Positions 41,522 to 49,151 of a DNA stretch of 64,000 bases are shown here, one piece after another. A program made the position numbers and the translations under genes. Source of the stretch: Novosphingobium colocasiae (lineage in GTDB: Bacteria; Pseudomonadota; Alphaproteobacteria; Sphingomonadales; Sphingomonadaceae); NCBI RefSeq assembly GCF_014652555.1, contig NZ_BMZA01000001.1, positions 110,147 through 174,146 of the forward strand, given 5' to 3'. The notes beneath the pieces are model-generated. The model saw nothing but the letters and a program-made list of their open reading frames with translations. It was not told the DNA's origin and ran no database searches. How positions within the stretch are numbered: position 1 is the stretch's first letter; every line of letters starts with the position of its first letter.

Positions 41522-42262
41522 ATGGAGGAGGGTACAAAACGCGCAGTCGAACGCGCGATAGCCTGGACCGGGCCGCTGTTCGTGGTCACGTACATCTATT
41601 TCTTCGGCATACTGGGGCACAATCTGCCGCCGCCGAACATGATGGCGATGTCGCCCGAGCAACTGGTCTCAGAATTCTACGGCAAGTTCCCCGAACTGAA
41701 GGTGGCCTATATAGGCTGCGCGGCATTCGGGCTGTTCTATACCGTGTGGTCCTGCCTCCTGGCCTCGCTCATCAAGGACGAGAACGGCAATTACACCGTG
41801 CTCACGTTCCTGGAACTGGCCGGCGGGATACTGACGGGCTGGCTCCTGTCCACCATCCCGGTGCTGTGGGCGACCTGCTCGTTCCTCGTCGATCAACTCG
41901 ATCCCGGCACAATCAAGGCACTGCACGTCGTCGGCTGGATCGCTTATGACTGCACCTACATGATCACCACCATGCAGATGGTGGGTCTCGGCCTGTGGAC
42001 CGTGCTCAACAAGCGCCAGACGATGTTCCCGGCCTGGGCCGGCTGGACCTCGATCGCTATCGGCACCAGCTTCCTCGCGCTCGTCCTCATGCCCTTCGTC
42101 ACCGAAGGCCCGTTTGCGGTGGGCGGCATCTGGAACTACTGGATCATTTTCGGTACGTGGCTTCTCGCCTTCTTCTTCGTCTACAACGTCTACGTGCTCA
42201 AGCACGTCTACAAGTCGACCGAAGAGCGCGAGCGGGCATCGGGAATCCTGCTCCCCGCCTGA
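41522..42262 (+). CDS. Six-TM membrane protein of unknown function
   Basis: A 246-residue integral membrane protein with six probable helices (about 16-36, 61-82, 95-115, 129-150, 160-180, 193-217). Loops carry a conserved-looking HNLPPPNMMAMSPEQ after helix 1. I do not recognise a family. It is preceded by two operators shared with the P450 operon and followed by NorE/COX3-like and NorF-like genes on the same strand, so the three probably act together in the inner membrane. No heme-binding His pattern of oxidase subunit I and no CuA motif is present. Confidence 0.85.
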   Translation: MEEGTKRAVERAIAWTGPLFVVTYIYFFGILGHNLPPPNMMAMSPEQLVSEFYGKFPELKVAYIGCAAFGLFYTVWSCLLASLIKDENGNYTVLTFLELAGGILTGWLLSTIPVLWATCSFLVDQLDPGTIKALHVVGWIAYDCTYMITTMQMVGLGLWTVLNKRQTMFPAWAGWTSIAIGTSFLALVLMPFVTEGPFAVGGIWNYWIIFGTWLLAFFFVYNVYVLKHVYKSTEERERASGILLPA

Positions 42263-42289
42263 TGACGCCACCCATGATGTTTCAGACCT

Positions 42290-42323
42290 GAGCCGATCGC
42301 CGGAACATTTCGGCGGTCGGCTC
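42290..42323 (+). other. Intercistronic hairpin
   Basis: A 13-bp stem with one mismatch (42290-42302 with 42311-42323) and an 8-nt loop lies between the six-TM gene and the NorE-like gene. It has no T tract, so an RNA processing or stability element is more likely than a terminator. Confidence 0.4.
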
Positions 42324-42345
42324 GACCGTTTCAGGTGTCACGATC

Positions 42346-42960
42346 ATGCATTCCAGTCTGGACGCCCACCAGCGCGCCCTCGATCGCCAGCCGGGGACCA
42401 ACGGCCCCTGGACCTTCGTTTTCATCGACATGATCGTCTTTTCGATGATCTTCATGGTGTTTCTGAGCGAACGGGCGCGGTTGCCGGATGTCTTTGCCGC
42501 AGCGCAGGCCGGGTTGCCGTTCGGGTTCGGAATGGCCAATACGCTGGTGCTGCTGACCAGTTCGCTGTTCATGGTCGAAGCGGTGCACGCTGCCGCCAAG
42601 GCACCCGCCGCGGTGGACGTGGCCCGCATCCGGCGCAACCTTGCGCTCTGCGTCGCCTGTTCGGTCGCATTCGGGATCAACAAGATCATCGAATACAGCC
42701 ACAAGATCGCCGAAGGGCACGGCCCCGCCACCAACTCGTTCTACAGCTTCTATTTCTTCATGACCGGCGTGCATTTCCTGCACGTGCTGGGCGGGACGGG
42801 GTTCATCCTCCACTGCTTCGCCCGCGCCCGCGAACAGGCGGGGAGCGAGGCCTATCGCCGCAAGATCGAAAACGTCGGCCTGTTCTGGCACTTCGTCGAT
42901 CTGCTGTGGCTGTTCATTTTCCCGCTGATCTACCTGACCGGAGGACACGCCCATGGTTGA
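42346..42960 (+). CDS. Cytochrome c oxidase subunit III-like (NorE-like) membrane protein
   Basis: A 204-residue protein with five membrane helices. SFYSFYFFMTGVHFLHVLGG and the C-terminal WHFVDLLWLFIFPLIYL are the hallmark helices of the COX3/NorE family. In denitrifiers NorE and NorF accompany nitric oxide reductase. Here no subunit I, II or NorB/NorC is near. It overlaps the NorF-like gene by 8 bp. A role in assembling or supporting a membrane oxidase or oxygenase used by this catabolic locus is inferred. Confidence 0.88.
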   Translation: MHSSLDAHQRALDRQPGTNGPWTFVFIDMIVFSMIFMVFLSERARLPDVFAAAQAGLPFGFGMANTLVLLTSSLFMVEAVHAAAKAPAAVDVARIRRNLALCVACSVAFGINKIIEYSHKIAEGHGPATNSFYSFYFFMTGVHFLHVLGGTGFILHCFARAREQAGSEAYRRKIENVGLFWHFVDLLWLFIFPLIYLTGGHAHG

Positions 42961-43210
42961 ACCGCTTCGCCCGGTGCTGTGCTGGGCCATTCTCATCGCG
43001 ATGACTCTGGGGTCGGTGGCGGCCGCCGAACTGCTGAACAGCCGCCAGATGATCTTCGCCATGATCTTCGGGGTCGCCGTGCTCAAGGGCCAGCTCGTCG
43101 CTGTCAACTTCATGGAAGTGGGCCGCGCGCTACCGGTGTGGAACACGCTCTATCGCGCCTGGATCGTCGTGATCGGCGGCGTGCTGCTGCTGGCCCACCT
43201 GTTCTGGTGA
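42953..43210 (+). CDS. NorF/COX4-like small membrane protein
   Basis: An 85-residue protein with about three hydrophobic segments (CWAILIAMTLGSVAAAELL, MIFAMIFGVAVLKGQLVAVN, AWIVVIGGVLLLAHLFW). The central KGQLVAVNFMEV matches the small NorF and prokaryotic COX4-like proteins that pair with COX3/NorE. It overlaps the previous gene by 8 bp and ends just before a strong bidirectional terminator. Confidence 0.82.
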   Translation: MVEPLRPVLCWAILIAMTLGSVAAAELLNSRQMIFAMIFGVAVLKGQLVAVNFMEVGRALPVWNTLYRAWIVVIGGVLLLAHLFW

Positions 43211-43214
43211 TACG

Positions 43215-43255
43215 AAAAAGCGGCCCTGCGCCGGGAGGTGCGGGGCCGCTTTTTT
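43215..43255. terminator. Bidirectional terminator
   Basis: A 12-bp perfect stem (43215-43226 with 43243-43254) starts with A5 and ends in T6, so it can serve the NorF-like gene on the plus strand and the convergent monooxygenase on the minus strand. Confidence 0.9.
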
Positions 43256-43273
43256 GTGCGGTATCGTCCCCGA

Positions 43274-44920
43274 TCAGGCGGGGCAGGTCGTATCGGCAGT
43301 GGTGAAGTTCAGCTCGGCAAAGCCCGACGCGACCGACTTGTCCAGTTCATCGAAATAGCCGGCGGCACCGCCGAAATAGTGCAGCGGCGCATGCGCCTTG
43401 CCTTCGATGTTGGCACCCATGAACCACGAACCCAGCTCGGTGGCACGGCCCAGCAGCGTCGCGTCGAGCAGGTCGAACATCAGCTTGCTCCACGCCGCCA
43501 CTGCTTCGGGCTTCGCCTCGATCCGGTCCGCGCCCGCTGCATCGGCCTTGCCGATAACCTGTGCGATCCAGTCCACCGCCGCGTCGACCACCGGCGGGAC
43601 GTTCGAGAACGGCGTTTGCGGGCCGGTGATGATGAACATGTTGGGAAAGTTGTCCATCACGATACCCAGGTGGGTCTGTGGGCCCTGCTGCCACTTGTCG
43701 CGGATCAGCGTCCCGTCGCTGCCGCGCATATCCATATGTGCGAGCGGGCCGGTAACCGCATCGAAGCCGATGGCGAAGATGACGATATCGAAATCGTACT
43801 CGGCGACATCGGTCTTCAGCCCGGTCGCGGTCGCGCCGACAAGCGGGTGCTTGCTGACATCGACGAGCGTCACGTTGTCGCGGTTGAAGCTTTCGTAATA
43901 GAAATTACCCAGCGGCGGGCGTTTGAGCGCGATCGGGTATTGCGGGCACATCAGCTCGGCCGTGGCCGGGTCCTTGACGATGGCGCGGATTTTGGCGCGC
44001 ACGAAATCCGCTGCCGCCGCATTGGTGCGCTCGTCGGTCAGGATGTCGGCGAAGGTTTCGAACAGGAAGCGGAAGCCGCCCTGTTCCCAGCCATATTCGA
44101 AGATGCGCTGGCGCTGTTCATCGCTGACATCGTCGTAAGTGAGTGCCGAGGTGTCCATCGGGAAGGCAAACACTTGCTTGCGCACCTGCTCCCAGATGGC
44201 GTCGTAATTGTCCTTGATCGCGGCCCGATCGTTATCGTCGAGCGGGTGATTGCGGCCGGGCAGGACGTAGTTGGGCGTGCGCTGGAACAGCGTGACATGC
44301 TCCGCGCGCTTGGCGATGATCGGCAGGATCTGCACCGCGGTCGATCCGCTGCCGACGATGCCCACGCGCTTGCCGGTAAAATCGACCTCGTCCTTGGGCC
44401 ACTTGGACGAGAGATACCATTCGCCCTTGAACGCACTCATGTCGAACGGCGGCTTCACCGCCACTGCGAACCAGCCCACTGCCGTGATGAGATAGCGGCA
44501 GCGCACGGTTTCGCCCTTGTCGGTCGTGACCACCCACTGATTGTTCGCCTCGTCGCGCACGCAGGACCGTACCATGGTATTGAACGCAATATCCTCGCGC
44601 AGGCCGAAGCGGTCGGCGACATGGCCGATATAGGCCTGCACCTGATCCCAGGTCGGCATCCGCTCGTTCCAGTCCCATTCGCGCTGGAGTTCTTCGGAGA
44701 ACGAAAAGCAATAGGCCCAGGCCTCGCTGTCGGTCCGCGCGCCGGGGTAGCGGTTCCAGTACCAGGTCCCGCCCACGTCCGAACCGCCTTCGAACAGCCG
44801 CACCGATTTGCCCATCCGGCGCATTTCGTGAAGCGCACGCACGCCCCCGAACCCGGCACCGATGATGACCACGTCCGGATCGGTTCCGGTCGTCGCTGCT
44901 CCCGTCTTGTCTTCCCGCAT
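43274..44920 (-). CDS. Baeyer-Villiger-type flavin monooxygenase with atypical fingerprint
   Basis: A 548-residue flavoprotein with two Rossmann motifs (GAGFGG 21-26, GSGSTA 190-195) and the FAD-side GGTWYWNRYPGARTDSE that is typical of class B enzymes such as cyclohexanone and phenylacetone monooxygenase. The fingerprint FxGxxxHxxxWP reads FKGEWYLSSKWP (164-175), so the His is replaced by Leu170. Members convert ketones to esters or lactones with NADPH and O2. A TetR-type operator lies upstream of its start at 44967-44982. It is convergent with the NorE/NorF-like genes. Confidence 0.88.
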   Translation of the reverse strand: MREDKTGAATTGTDPDVVIIGAGFGGVRALHEMRRMGKSVRLFEGGSDVGGTWYWNRYPGARTDSEAWAYCFSFSEELQREWDWNERMPTWDQVQAYIGHVADRFGLREDIAFNTMVRSCVRDEANNQWVVTTDKGETVRCRYLITAVGWFAVAVKPPFDMSAFKGEWYLSSKWPKDEVDFTGKRVGIVGSGSTAVQILPIIAKRAEHVTLFQRTPNYVLPGRNHPLDDNDRAAIKDNYDAIWEQVRKQVFAFPMDTSALTYDDVSDEQRQRIFEYGWEQGGFRFLFETFADILTDERTNAAAADFVRAKIRAIVKDPATAELMCPQYPIALKRPPLGNFYYESFNRDNVTLVDVSKHPLVGATATGLKTDVAEYDFDIVIFAIGFDAVTGPLAHMDMRGSDGTLIRDKWQQGPQTHLGIVMDNFPNMFIITGPQTPFSNVPPVVDAAVDWIAQVIGKADAAGADRIEAKPEAVAAWSKLMFDLLDATLLGRATELGSWFMGANIEGKAHAPLHYFGGAAGYFDELDKSVASGFAELNFTTADTTCPA

Positions 44921-44966
44921 GAAACCCCTCGCACATCGGCGCGTCAGATCGTCGCGCTTTTATTTA

Positions 44967-44982
44967 GCGAATGAACACTCGC
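44967..44982. promoter_or_regulatory. Operator GCGAATGAACACTCGC
   Basis: This 16-mer with GCGA and TCGC ends lies 47 bp upstream of the Baeyer-Villiger-type gene. Related 16-mers occur at 45115, 55224 and 55338, the last overlapping the promoter of a TetR gene. Confidence 0.6.
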
Positions 44983-45084
44983 ATAATTTTAACGACGTGG
45001 CAAGCGGGCCTGACAATATCGCAGTTCGGCGGATAATGCTGAATTATACGGCCAAAGATGCCACAGGTTGGCGCTTGACGAGTC

Positions 45085-45130
45085 GCGAATCTTCGCTCAA
45101 GAATGAGGCAATGAGAGAATGAACGCTCGC
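45085..45130. promoter_or_regulatory. Two further GCGA-type operators before the 45.2-50.8 kb operon
   Basis: GAGAATGAACGCTCGC (45115-45130) is a close copy of the 44967 element. A weaker one, GCGAATCTTCGCTCAA (45085-45100), lies just after a possible -35 box TTGACG (45075-45080). Confidence 0.55.
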
Positions 45131-45168
45131 TTTAATGGGGCGAGTGGTTCAATCGGGAGGGCATGCGA

Positions 45169-45210
45169 ATGACAATGTTGCGCCGCGGCCGGCGGGGGCT
45201 GCCGGGATGA
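45169..45210 (+). CDS. Possible 13-residue leader peptide
   Basis: ATG 45169 follows CGGGAGG by 8 bp, the best ribosome site in this region. The frame codes MTMLRRGRRGLPG and its TGA overlaps the ATG of the crotonase gene (ATGA). The crotonase ATG itself lacks a good ribosome site. Translational coupling through this short, Arg-rich frame is plausible. It may alternatively be a chance frame. Confidence 0.4.
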   Translation: MTMLRRGRRGLPG

Positions 45211-46007
45211 CCTATCCGCAATACGAAAGTCTGAGGCTCGACTGGCCGTCGGCGGGGGTGCTCAGGGTCACCATTTCGCGCGGCAAGATGAATGCGATGG
45301 ATTTCCAGTTGCACCACGATCTGGCGCACATCTGGGGCCTGATCGATCGCGATCCCGATGTGGGCTGTGTGGTGATTACCGGCGAAGGCCGCGCGTTCAG
45401 CGCCGGCGGCGAATTCGACATGATCGAGAATATCATCGCCGACCACGATTTCCGCTGCAAGATGTGGAAGGACGCGCGCACGATGATCGATTCGATGCTC
45501 GGCTGCAGCAAGCCGATCGTTTCGGCGATCAACGGTGCCGCGGCGGGCGGCGGCCTGGCGGTCGCCCTGCTGGCCGACGTGACGGTGGCGGCGCAATCGG
45601 CCAAGCTGGTCGATGGCCATACCGTGCTCGGCGTGGCCGCTGACGATCACGCGGTGGCGATCTGGCCCCTGCTGACCAGCATGGCCAAGGCCAAGTACTA
45701 CCTGATGACCAGCGAACCGATCAGCGGCCCCGAGGCAGAGCGGATCGGCCTCGTCAGCTTCTGCGTGCCCGACGATGAATGCGTGCCCCGCGCGCTGGAC
45801 ATCGCTGCGCGGCTTGCGAGCGGCCCGCCGGCGGCGGTGCGCTGGACCAAGCTGTCGCTCAACAACTGGATGAAGAACGCCTGGCCCGCCTTCGAGGCAT
45901 CGCTGGCGTTTGGCATCCTCGGCTTCACCAGCCCCGAAGCGCGCGAAGGGCTGGATGCGCTGAAGGAAAAGCGCGCGCCCCGTTTCAACCCCGTCTCCTA
46001 CGTCTGA
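45207..46007 (+). CDS. Enoyl-CoA hydratase/isomerase family protein
   Basis: A 266-residue crotonase. Oxyanion-hole strands are GEGRAFSAGGEFDM and INGAAAGGGLAVALLADVTVA. The active-site helix reads LGVAADDHAVAIWPLL, with an Asp where several non-hydratase crotonases use Asp. It could be a hydratase, isomerase or C-C hydrolase. It is the first full gene of a tight operon running to 50757 and is preceded by TetR-type operators. The frame is open further upstream, but ATG 45207 matches the family N-terminus. Confidence 0.87.
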   Translation: MTYPQYESLRLDWPSAGVLRVTISRGKMNAMDFQLHHDLAHIWGLIDRDPDVGCVVITGEGRAFSAGGEFDMIENIIADHDFRCKMWKDARTMIDSMLGCSKPIVSAINGAAAGGGLAVALLADVTVAAQSAKLVDGHTVLGVAADDHAVAIWPLLTSMAKAKYYLMTSEPISGPEAERIGLVSFCVPDDECVPRALDIAARLASGPPAAVRWTKLSLNNWMKNAWPAFEASLAFGILGFTSPEAREGLDALKEKRAPRFNPVSYV

Positions 46008-46014
46008 GGAACCG

Positions 46015-46797
46015 ATGTCCGAATTGCAGCAGGGTGAACAGCCCAGAACCTATATCGTCACCGGTGCCGCCGGCGGCATCGGCGGGGCCACCGTCAAGCG
46101 CTTGCTGGCGACCGGCGCCAATGTGCTGGGGGTCGATATCAGCCAGCGCCGGCTCGATACCTTTGCGGCGAGCTGTTCGAACATGCCGGGCCGGCTGGCC
46201 ACCTATCGCGCCGATCTCTCGATCGAGGATGAGGTGCGCGCGGTGATCGCCTGTTGCCTCGATACCTTCGGGGACCTCACCGGCATCGCCAATGTGGCCG
46301 GCGGGATGATCGGGATCGAAGCGGCATCGATGGACCGGCCGCTGGCGGACATCGGGCTCGACTATTTCCGCCGCACCTTCCAGGTCAACGTCGATAGCGC
46401 GTTCCTGATGTGCAAGCATGCCGAGCCGCACTTCGTGGCCAAAGGCTATGGCAAGATCTGCAATGTCGCGTCGCTGGCGGCGTTCGCCAATCGGCCGGAC
46501 CTGGGCGATACGGCGTACAACCCGGCCAAGGCGGCGGTGGTGGCGTTGACCCAGACACTCAGCCTCCTGCTCGGCCGCCAGGGCATTCGCGTCAATGCGG
46601 TGGCACCGGGGCTGGTGTTCAGCCCGAAGGTCACCGAGACGTTCGGCGGCGCCTATGTGGACCGGCATCTGGGCTATACCGCGCTCGGCCACTTCGCCAC
46701 CGTGGAGGACGAGGCGGAAGGGATCGCCTTTTTCCTCGAACCGCAGTCCGATGCGGTGACCGGCGAAGTGCTGAGGGTTGCGGCCGGTACGCGATGA
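46015..46797 (+). CDS. SDR oxidoreductase
   Basis: A 260-residue classical SDR: TGAAGGIGGATVK near the N-terminus, DISQRRLD after the second strand (NAD type), NVAGGM in place of NNAG, and the YNPAK active site. GAGGAACCG precedes the ATG. Its stop overlaps the start of the next gene (ATGA). It follows the crotonase by 7 bp, so it may act on the hydroxy product of that enzyme. Confidence 0.9.
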   Translation: MSELQQGEQPRTYIVTGAAGGIGGATVKRLLATGANVLGVDISQRRLDTFAASCSNMPGRLATYRADLSIEDEVRAVIACCLDTFGDLTGIANVAGGMIGIEAASMDRPLADIGLDYFRRTFQVNVDSAFLMCKHAEPHFVAKGYGKICNVASLAAFANRPDLGDTAYNPAKAAVVALTQTLSLLLGRQGIRVNAVAPGLVFSPKVTETFGGAYVDRHLGYTALGHFATVEDEAEGIAFFLEPQSDAVTGEVLRVAAGTR

Positions 46798-47804
46798 ACG
46801 CTGCCACTGCCTCTGAAGACGCCGCGCTCGGCGCGCGGATCGCCGTACTGATGTCCGGGGCGACGATCACCGGGCTCACCCGCGTGTTCGGCGGCAATGC
46901 CCGGCGGGCGTTCGCTTTCACGGCCGCACTGCCCGATGGTCGCGCCTGCGATTGCATCATGCTGTGCCAGGCGGGCGGCAGCCATGTCGAAAGCGATACC
47001 GCCGACGAATTCGCCGTGCTGCACGCGCTGAACGGTTCCGGCGTGCGCGCGCCCGAGGCGTTGGCGCTTGACGCCGGGGGCACCGTTGCCGGTGGGCCGG
47101 GCATCGTCCTCGCGCGCATCGGCGGCGAGGCAAACGCCGTGCGGTTCCTCAAGCTGGACGCCGGCACCGGGCGGGCGCTGACGCTGGACCTGGCCGATGC
47201 CACCGCCGATCTCCACCGGTTCGACTGGCAGGCGGGCGCGCTGGCCCGGCATCCCCGCTGGTCTGTGGCCGATCCCGTTGCTGCCCAGATTGAGGCGTGG
47301 CGGGCGCGGTATATCGAACATCGCGCGGAACCCTTGCCGCTGATGGCCTGGCTATTCGACTGGCTGCGCGCCAACGCGCCCCGGCCGGTACGCACAGTAA
47401 TGGTTCACGGCGACTTGCGGCCGGGCAACTTTCTCTACGACGGGGCAGCGGTTACCGCGATCCTCGATTGGGAAATGGCCCACCCCGGCGACCCGGCCGA
47501 GGACATCGCCTGGATATACCGTGCGATGTGGAGCCCGGAGCGGTTCGTTCCGCTGGCGGAATTCTGCGAACGACATGCCGCGCGCGCCGGGTTCCGGGTG
47601 CCGCCGCGCAGTGTCGCATTCTATCGTATCTTCACCGAAGTGAAGTTCGCGACGATCTCGCTCGCGGCGTCGCACGCCTTTGCCGCCGGGAAGACCGCCA
47701 ATCTGCGCCACGCCGATCGCGCCGCCAAAGTGCCCGGCTGCGTCGCGCAAGCGCTGGACTGGATCGGTCAGTGGGAACGGGAGATCGTCGATGCAGCGGC
47801 CTAG
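46794..47804 (+). CDS. APH-like phosphotransferase
   Basis: A 336-residue kinase-fold protein. The catalytic loop VMVHGDLRPGN and the metal site ILDWEMAHPGDPAEDIAW are clear. The N-lobe resembles FGGNARRAFAF with a Gly-rich loop. It overlaps the SDR stop (ATGA) and the next gene by 14 bp. Together with the DUF6285-like protein it forms a pair often seen beside acyl-CoA enzymes. Phosphorylation of a hydroxyacyl-CoA or hydroxy acid is the most likely role. Confidence 0.87.
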   Translation: MNAATASEDAALGARIAVLMSGATITGLTRVFGGNARRAFAFTAALPDGRACDCIMLCQAGGSHVESDTADEFAVLHALNGSGVRAPEALALDAGGTVAGGPGIVLARIGGEANAVRFLKLDAGTGRALTLDLADATADLHRFDWQAGALARHPRWSVADPVAAQIEAWRARYIEHRAEPLPLMAWLFDWLRANAPRPVRTVMVHGDLRPGNFLYDGAAVTAILDWEMAHPGDPAEDIAWIYRAMWSPERFVPLAEFCERHAARAGFRVPPRSVAFYRIFTEVKFATISLAASHAFAAGKTANLRHADRAAKVPGCVAQALDWIGQWEREIVDAAA

Positions 47805-48201
47805 CACCGGTGAACTGCTGGCCGGCCTTGGCCGCGCGCTCGAAACCGAAGTGCTGGCTGCGCTTCCCGATGGCACGGCGCGTCGCCAGCTCAAGGCGGC
47901 GGTGCACCTGATTTCCCGGCTGGAGCGGATTTGGGATCTCACCCCCGCACATCTCGCGGCGGACAATGCCGATATCGAGGCAACGCTGGCTGCACTTGGG
48001 TACCAAGACCCGGTGGCCGCAACCGCTGCGCCGCGCGGATATAACGATCCGGCGCTACGCGCGCTGGCCGCCCGCAATCTCGCATTGCAGGAAGCGCTGC
48101 TGGATTTGCCCGATGGTGCCGAACTGCAGGCGCTGCGCCGCCGCATGGCCGCGCGCGATTGCGCGTTCGTCGGCGATAGGGTGCCGGAGCACAGCGCATG
48201 A
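47791..48201 (+). CDS. DUF6285-like small protein
   Basis: A 136-residue protein. The N-terminus RPSTGELLAGLGRALETEVL followed by a helix with RRQLKAAVHLISRLERIW resembles, as I recall it, the DUF6285 family, whose genes usually sit beside APH-like kinases and acyl-CoA dehydrogenases. It overlaps the kinase gene by 14 bp and the reductase gene by 4 bp. No catalytic residues are evident. A regulatory or scaffolding subunit of the kinase is a guess. Confidence 0.7.
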   Translation: MQRPSTGELLAGLGRALETEVLAALPDGTARRQLKAAVHLISRLERIWDLTPAHLAADNADIEATLAALGYQDPVAATAAPRGYNDPALRALAARNLALQEALLDLPDGAELQALRRRMAARDCAFVGDRVPEHSA

Positions 48202-49151
48202 CCGGGACAACTCCGTTTCGCATCCGTGTGGTGGACGTCGCCGCCGAAGCCGAAGGGGTCAAATCCTTCGGTGTGGTCCGCTGCGATGGGGAGGCTTTTC
48301 CCTATTGGTCGCCCGGCGCGCACCTCGATCTTGCCCTGCCCGAAGGGCTTGGCCGGCAGTATTCGCTGTGCGGCGGCAGCGCGGACGGGATGACCCTGCG
48401 CTTTGCCGTGCTGCGCGAACCGGCGGGCCGGGGCGGCTCGCGCTTCCTGCACGAAGCCGTGGCTGTGGGCGATACGCTGGAAGTGGCGGCTCTCCGGAAC
48501 AATTTCCCGCTGGTTGAGGCTGATCGCTACCTGCTGGTGGCGGGCGGGATCGGCATCACCCCGCTGCTCGCCATGGCGCGGCAACTGGAAAGCCAGGGGC
48601 GTGACTGGACCCTGCTCTATGGCGGTCGCAACCGCGCCAGCATGGCATTTCTGGAGCCGCTGGCCGAATTCGGCGACCGGGTGATCGTGCGCCCGGCGGA
48701 CGAATGCGGATTGCTCGATATCGCCGGTTTCCTCGGGGCCGATGCGCCGGGCAAGGTTGCCTACTGCTGTGGCCCGGAACCGCTGATCGCCGCCGTAGAG
48801 GCGCACTGTGCCGATTGGCCGGAGGAGGCTCTGCAACTGGAACGGTTCCACCCGCGCATGCAGGCCGCGCCACCCGCTGCAGCAGGCAGCTTCCTTGTCG
48901 AACTGCGCCAATCGGGCATCACGATCGAGGTCCCGGCGGATCGCACGATCGCTGACGTGGCCGAGGATGCCGGGGTCTATATCCCGCGTTCGTGCAACGA
49001 AGGCACTTGCGGCACCTGCATCACCAAGGTGATCGAGGGGCTGCCCGATCACCGCGATTCTTTCCTGCGCCCCAAACAGCGGGCGGAGAACAAGCGGATC
49101 ATGCCGTGTTGCTCGCGCTCGCTGAGCGCCAGGCTGGTGCTCGATGTCTGA
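48198..49151 (+). CDS. Phthalate-dioxygenase-reductase-type oxidoreductase (FMN + [2Fe-2S])
   Basis: A 317-residue reductase of the PDR/VanB group. Flavin binding is shown by RQYSLCGG, NAD(P)H binding by GGIGITPLLAMARQL, and the C-terminal plant-type [2Fe-2S] domain by RSCNEGTCGTCITKV plus a late Cys in IMPCCS. It passes electrons from NAD(P)H to a Rieske oxygenase or similar partner. No oxygenase lies in its own operon, so it could serve the Rieske enzymes at 2551 or 21382, or a P450, in trans. It overlaps both neighbours by a few bases. Confidence 0.9.
   Translation: MTGTTPFRIRVVDVAAEAEGVKSFGVVRCDGEAFPYWSPGAHLDLALPEGLGRQYSLCGGSADGMTLRFAVLREPAGRGGSRFLHEAVAVGDTLEVAALRNNFPLVEADRYLLVAGGIGITPLLAMARQLESQGRDWTLLYGGRNRASMAFLEPLAEFGDRVIVRPADECGLLDIAGFLGADAPGKVAYCCGPEPLIAAVEAHCADWPEEALQLERFHPRMQAAPPAAAGSFLVELRQSGITIEVPADRTIADVAEDAGVYIPRSCNEGTCGTCITKVIEGLPDHRDSFLRPKQRAENKRIMPCCSRSLSARLVLDV

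Noticed and set aside
43238..44974. A 578-codon frame antisense to the Baeyer-Villiger-type gene
   Set aside because: The minus-strand protein has two Rossmann motifs. The plus-strand frame also starts inside a terminator.
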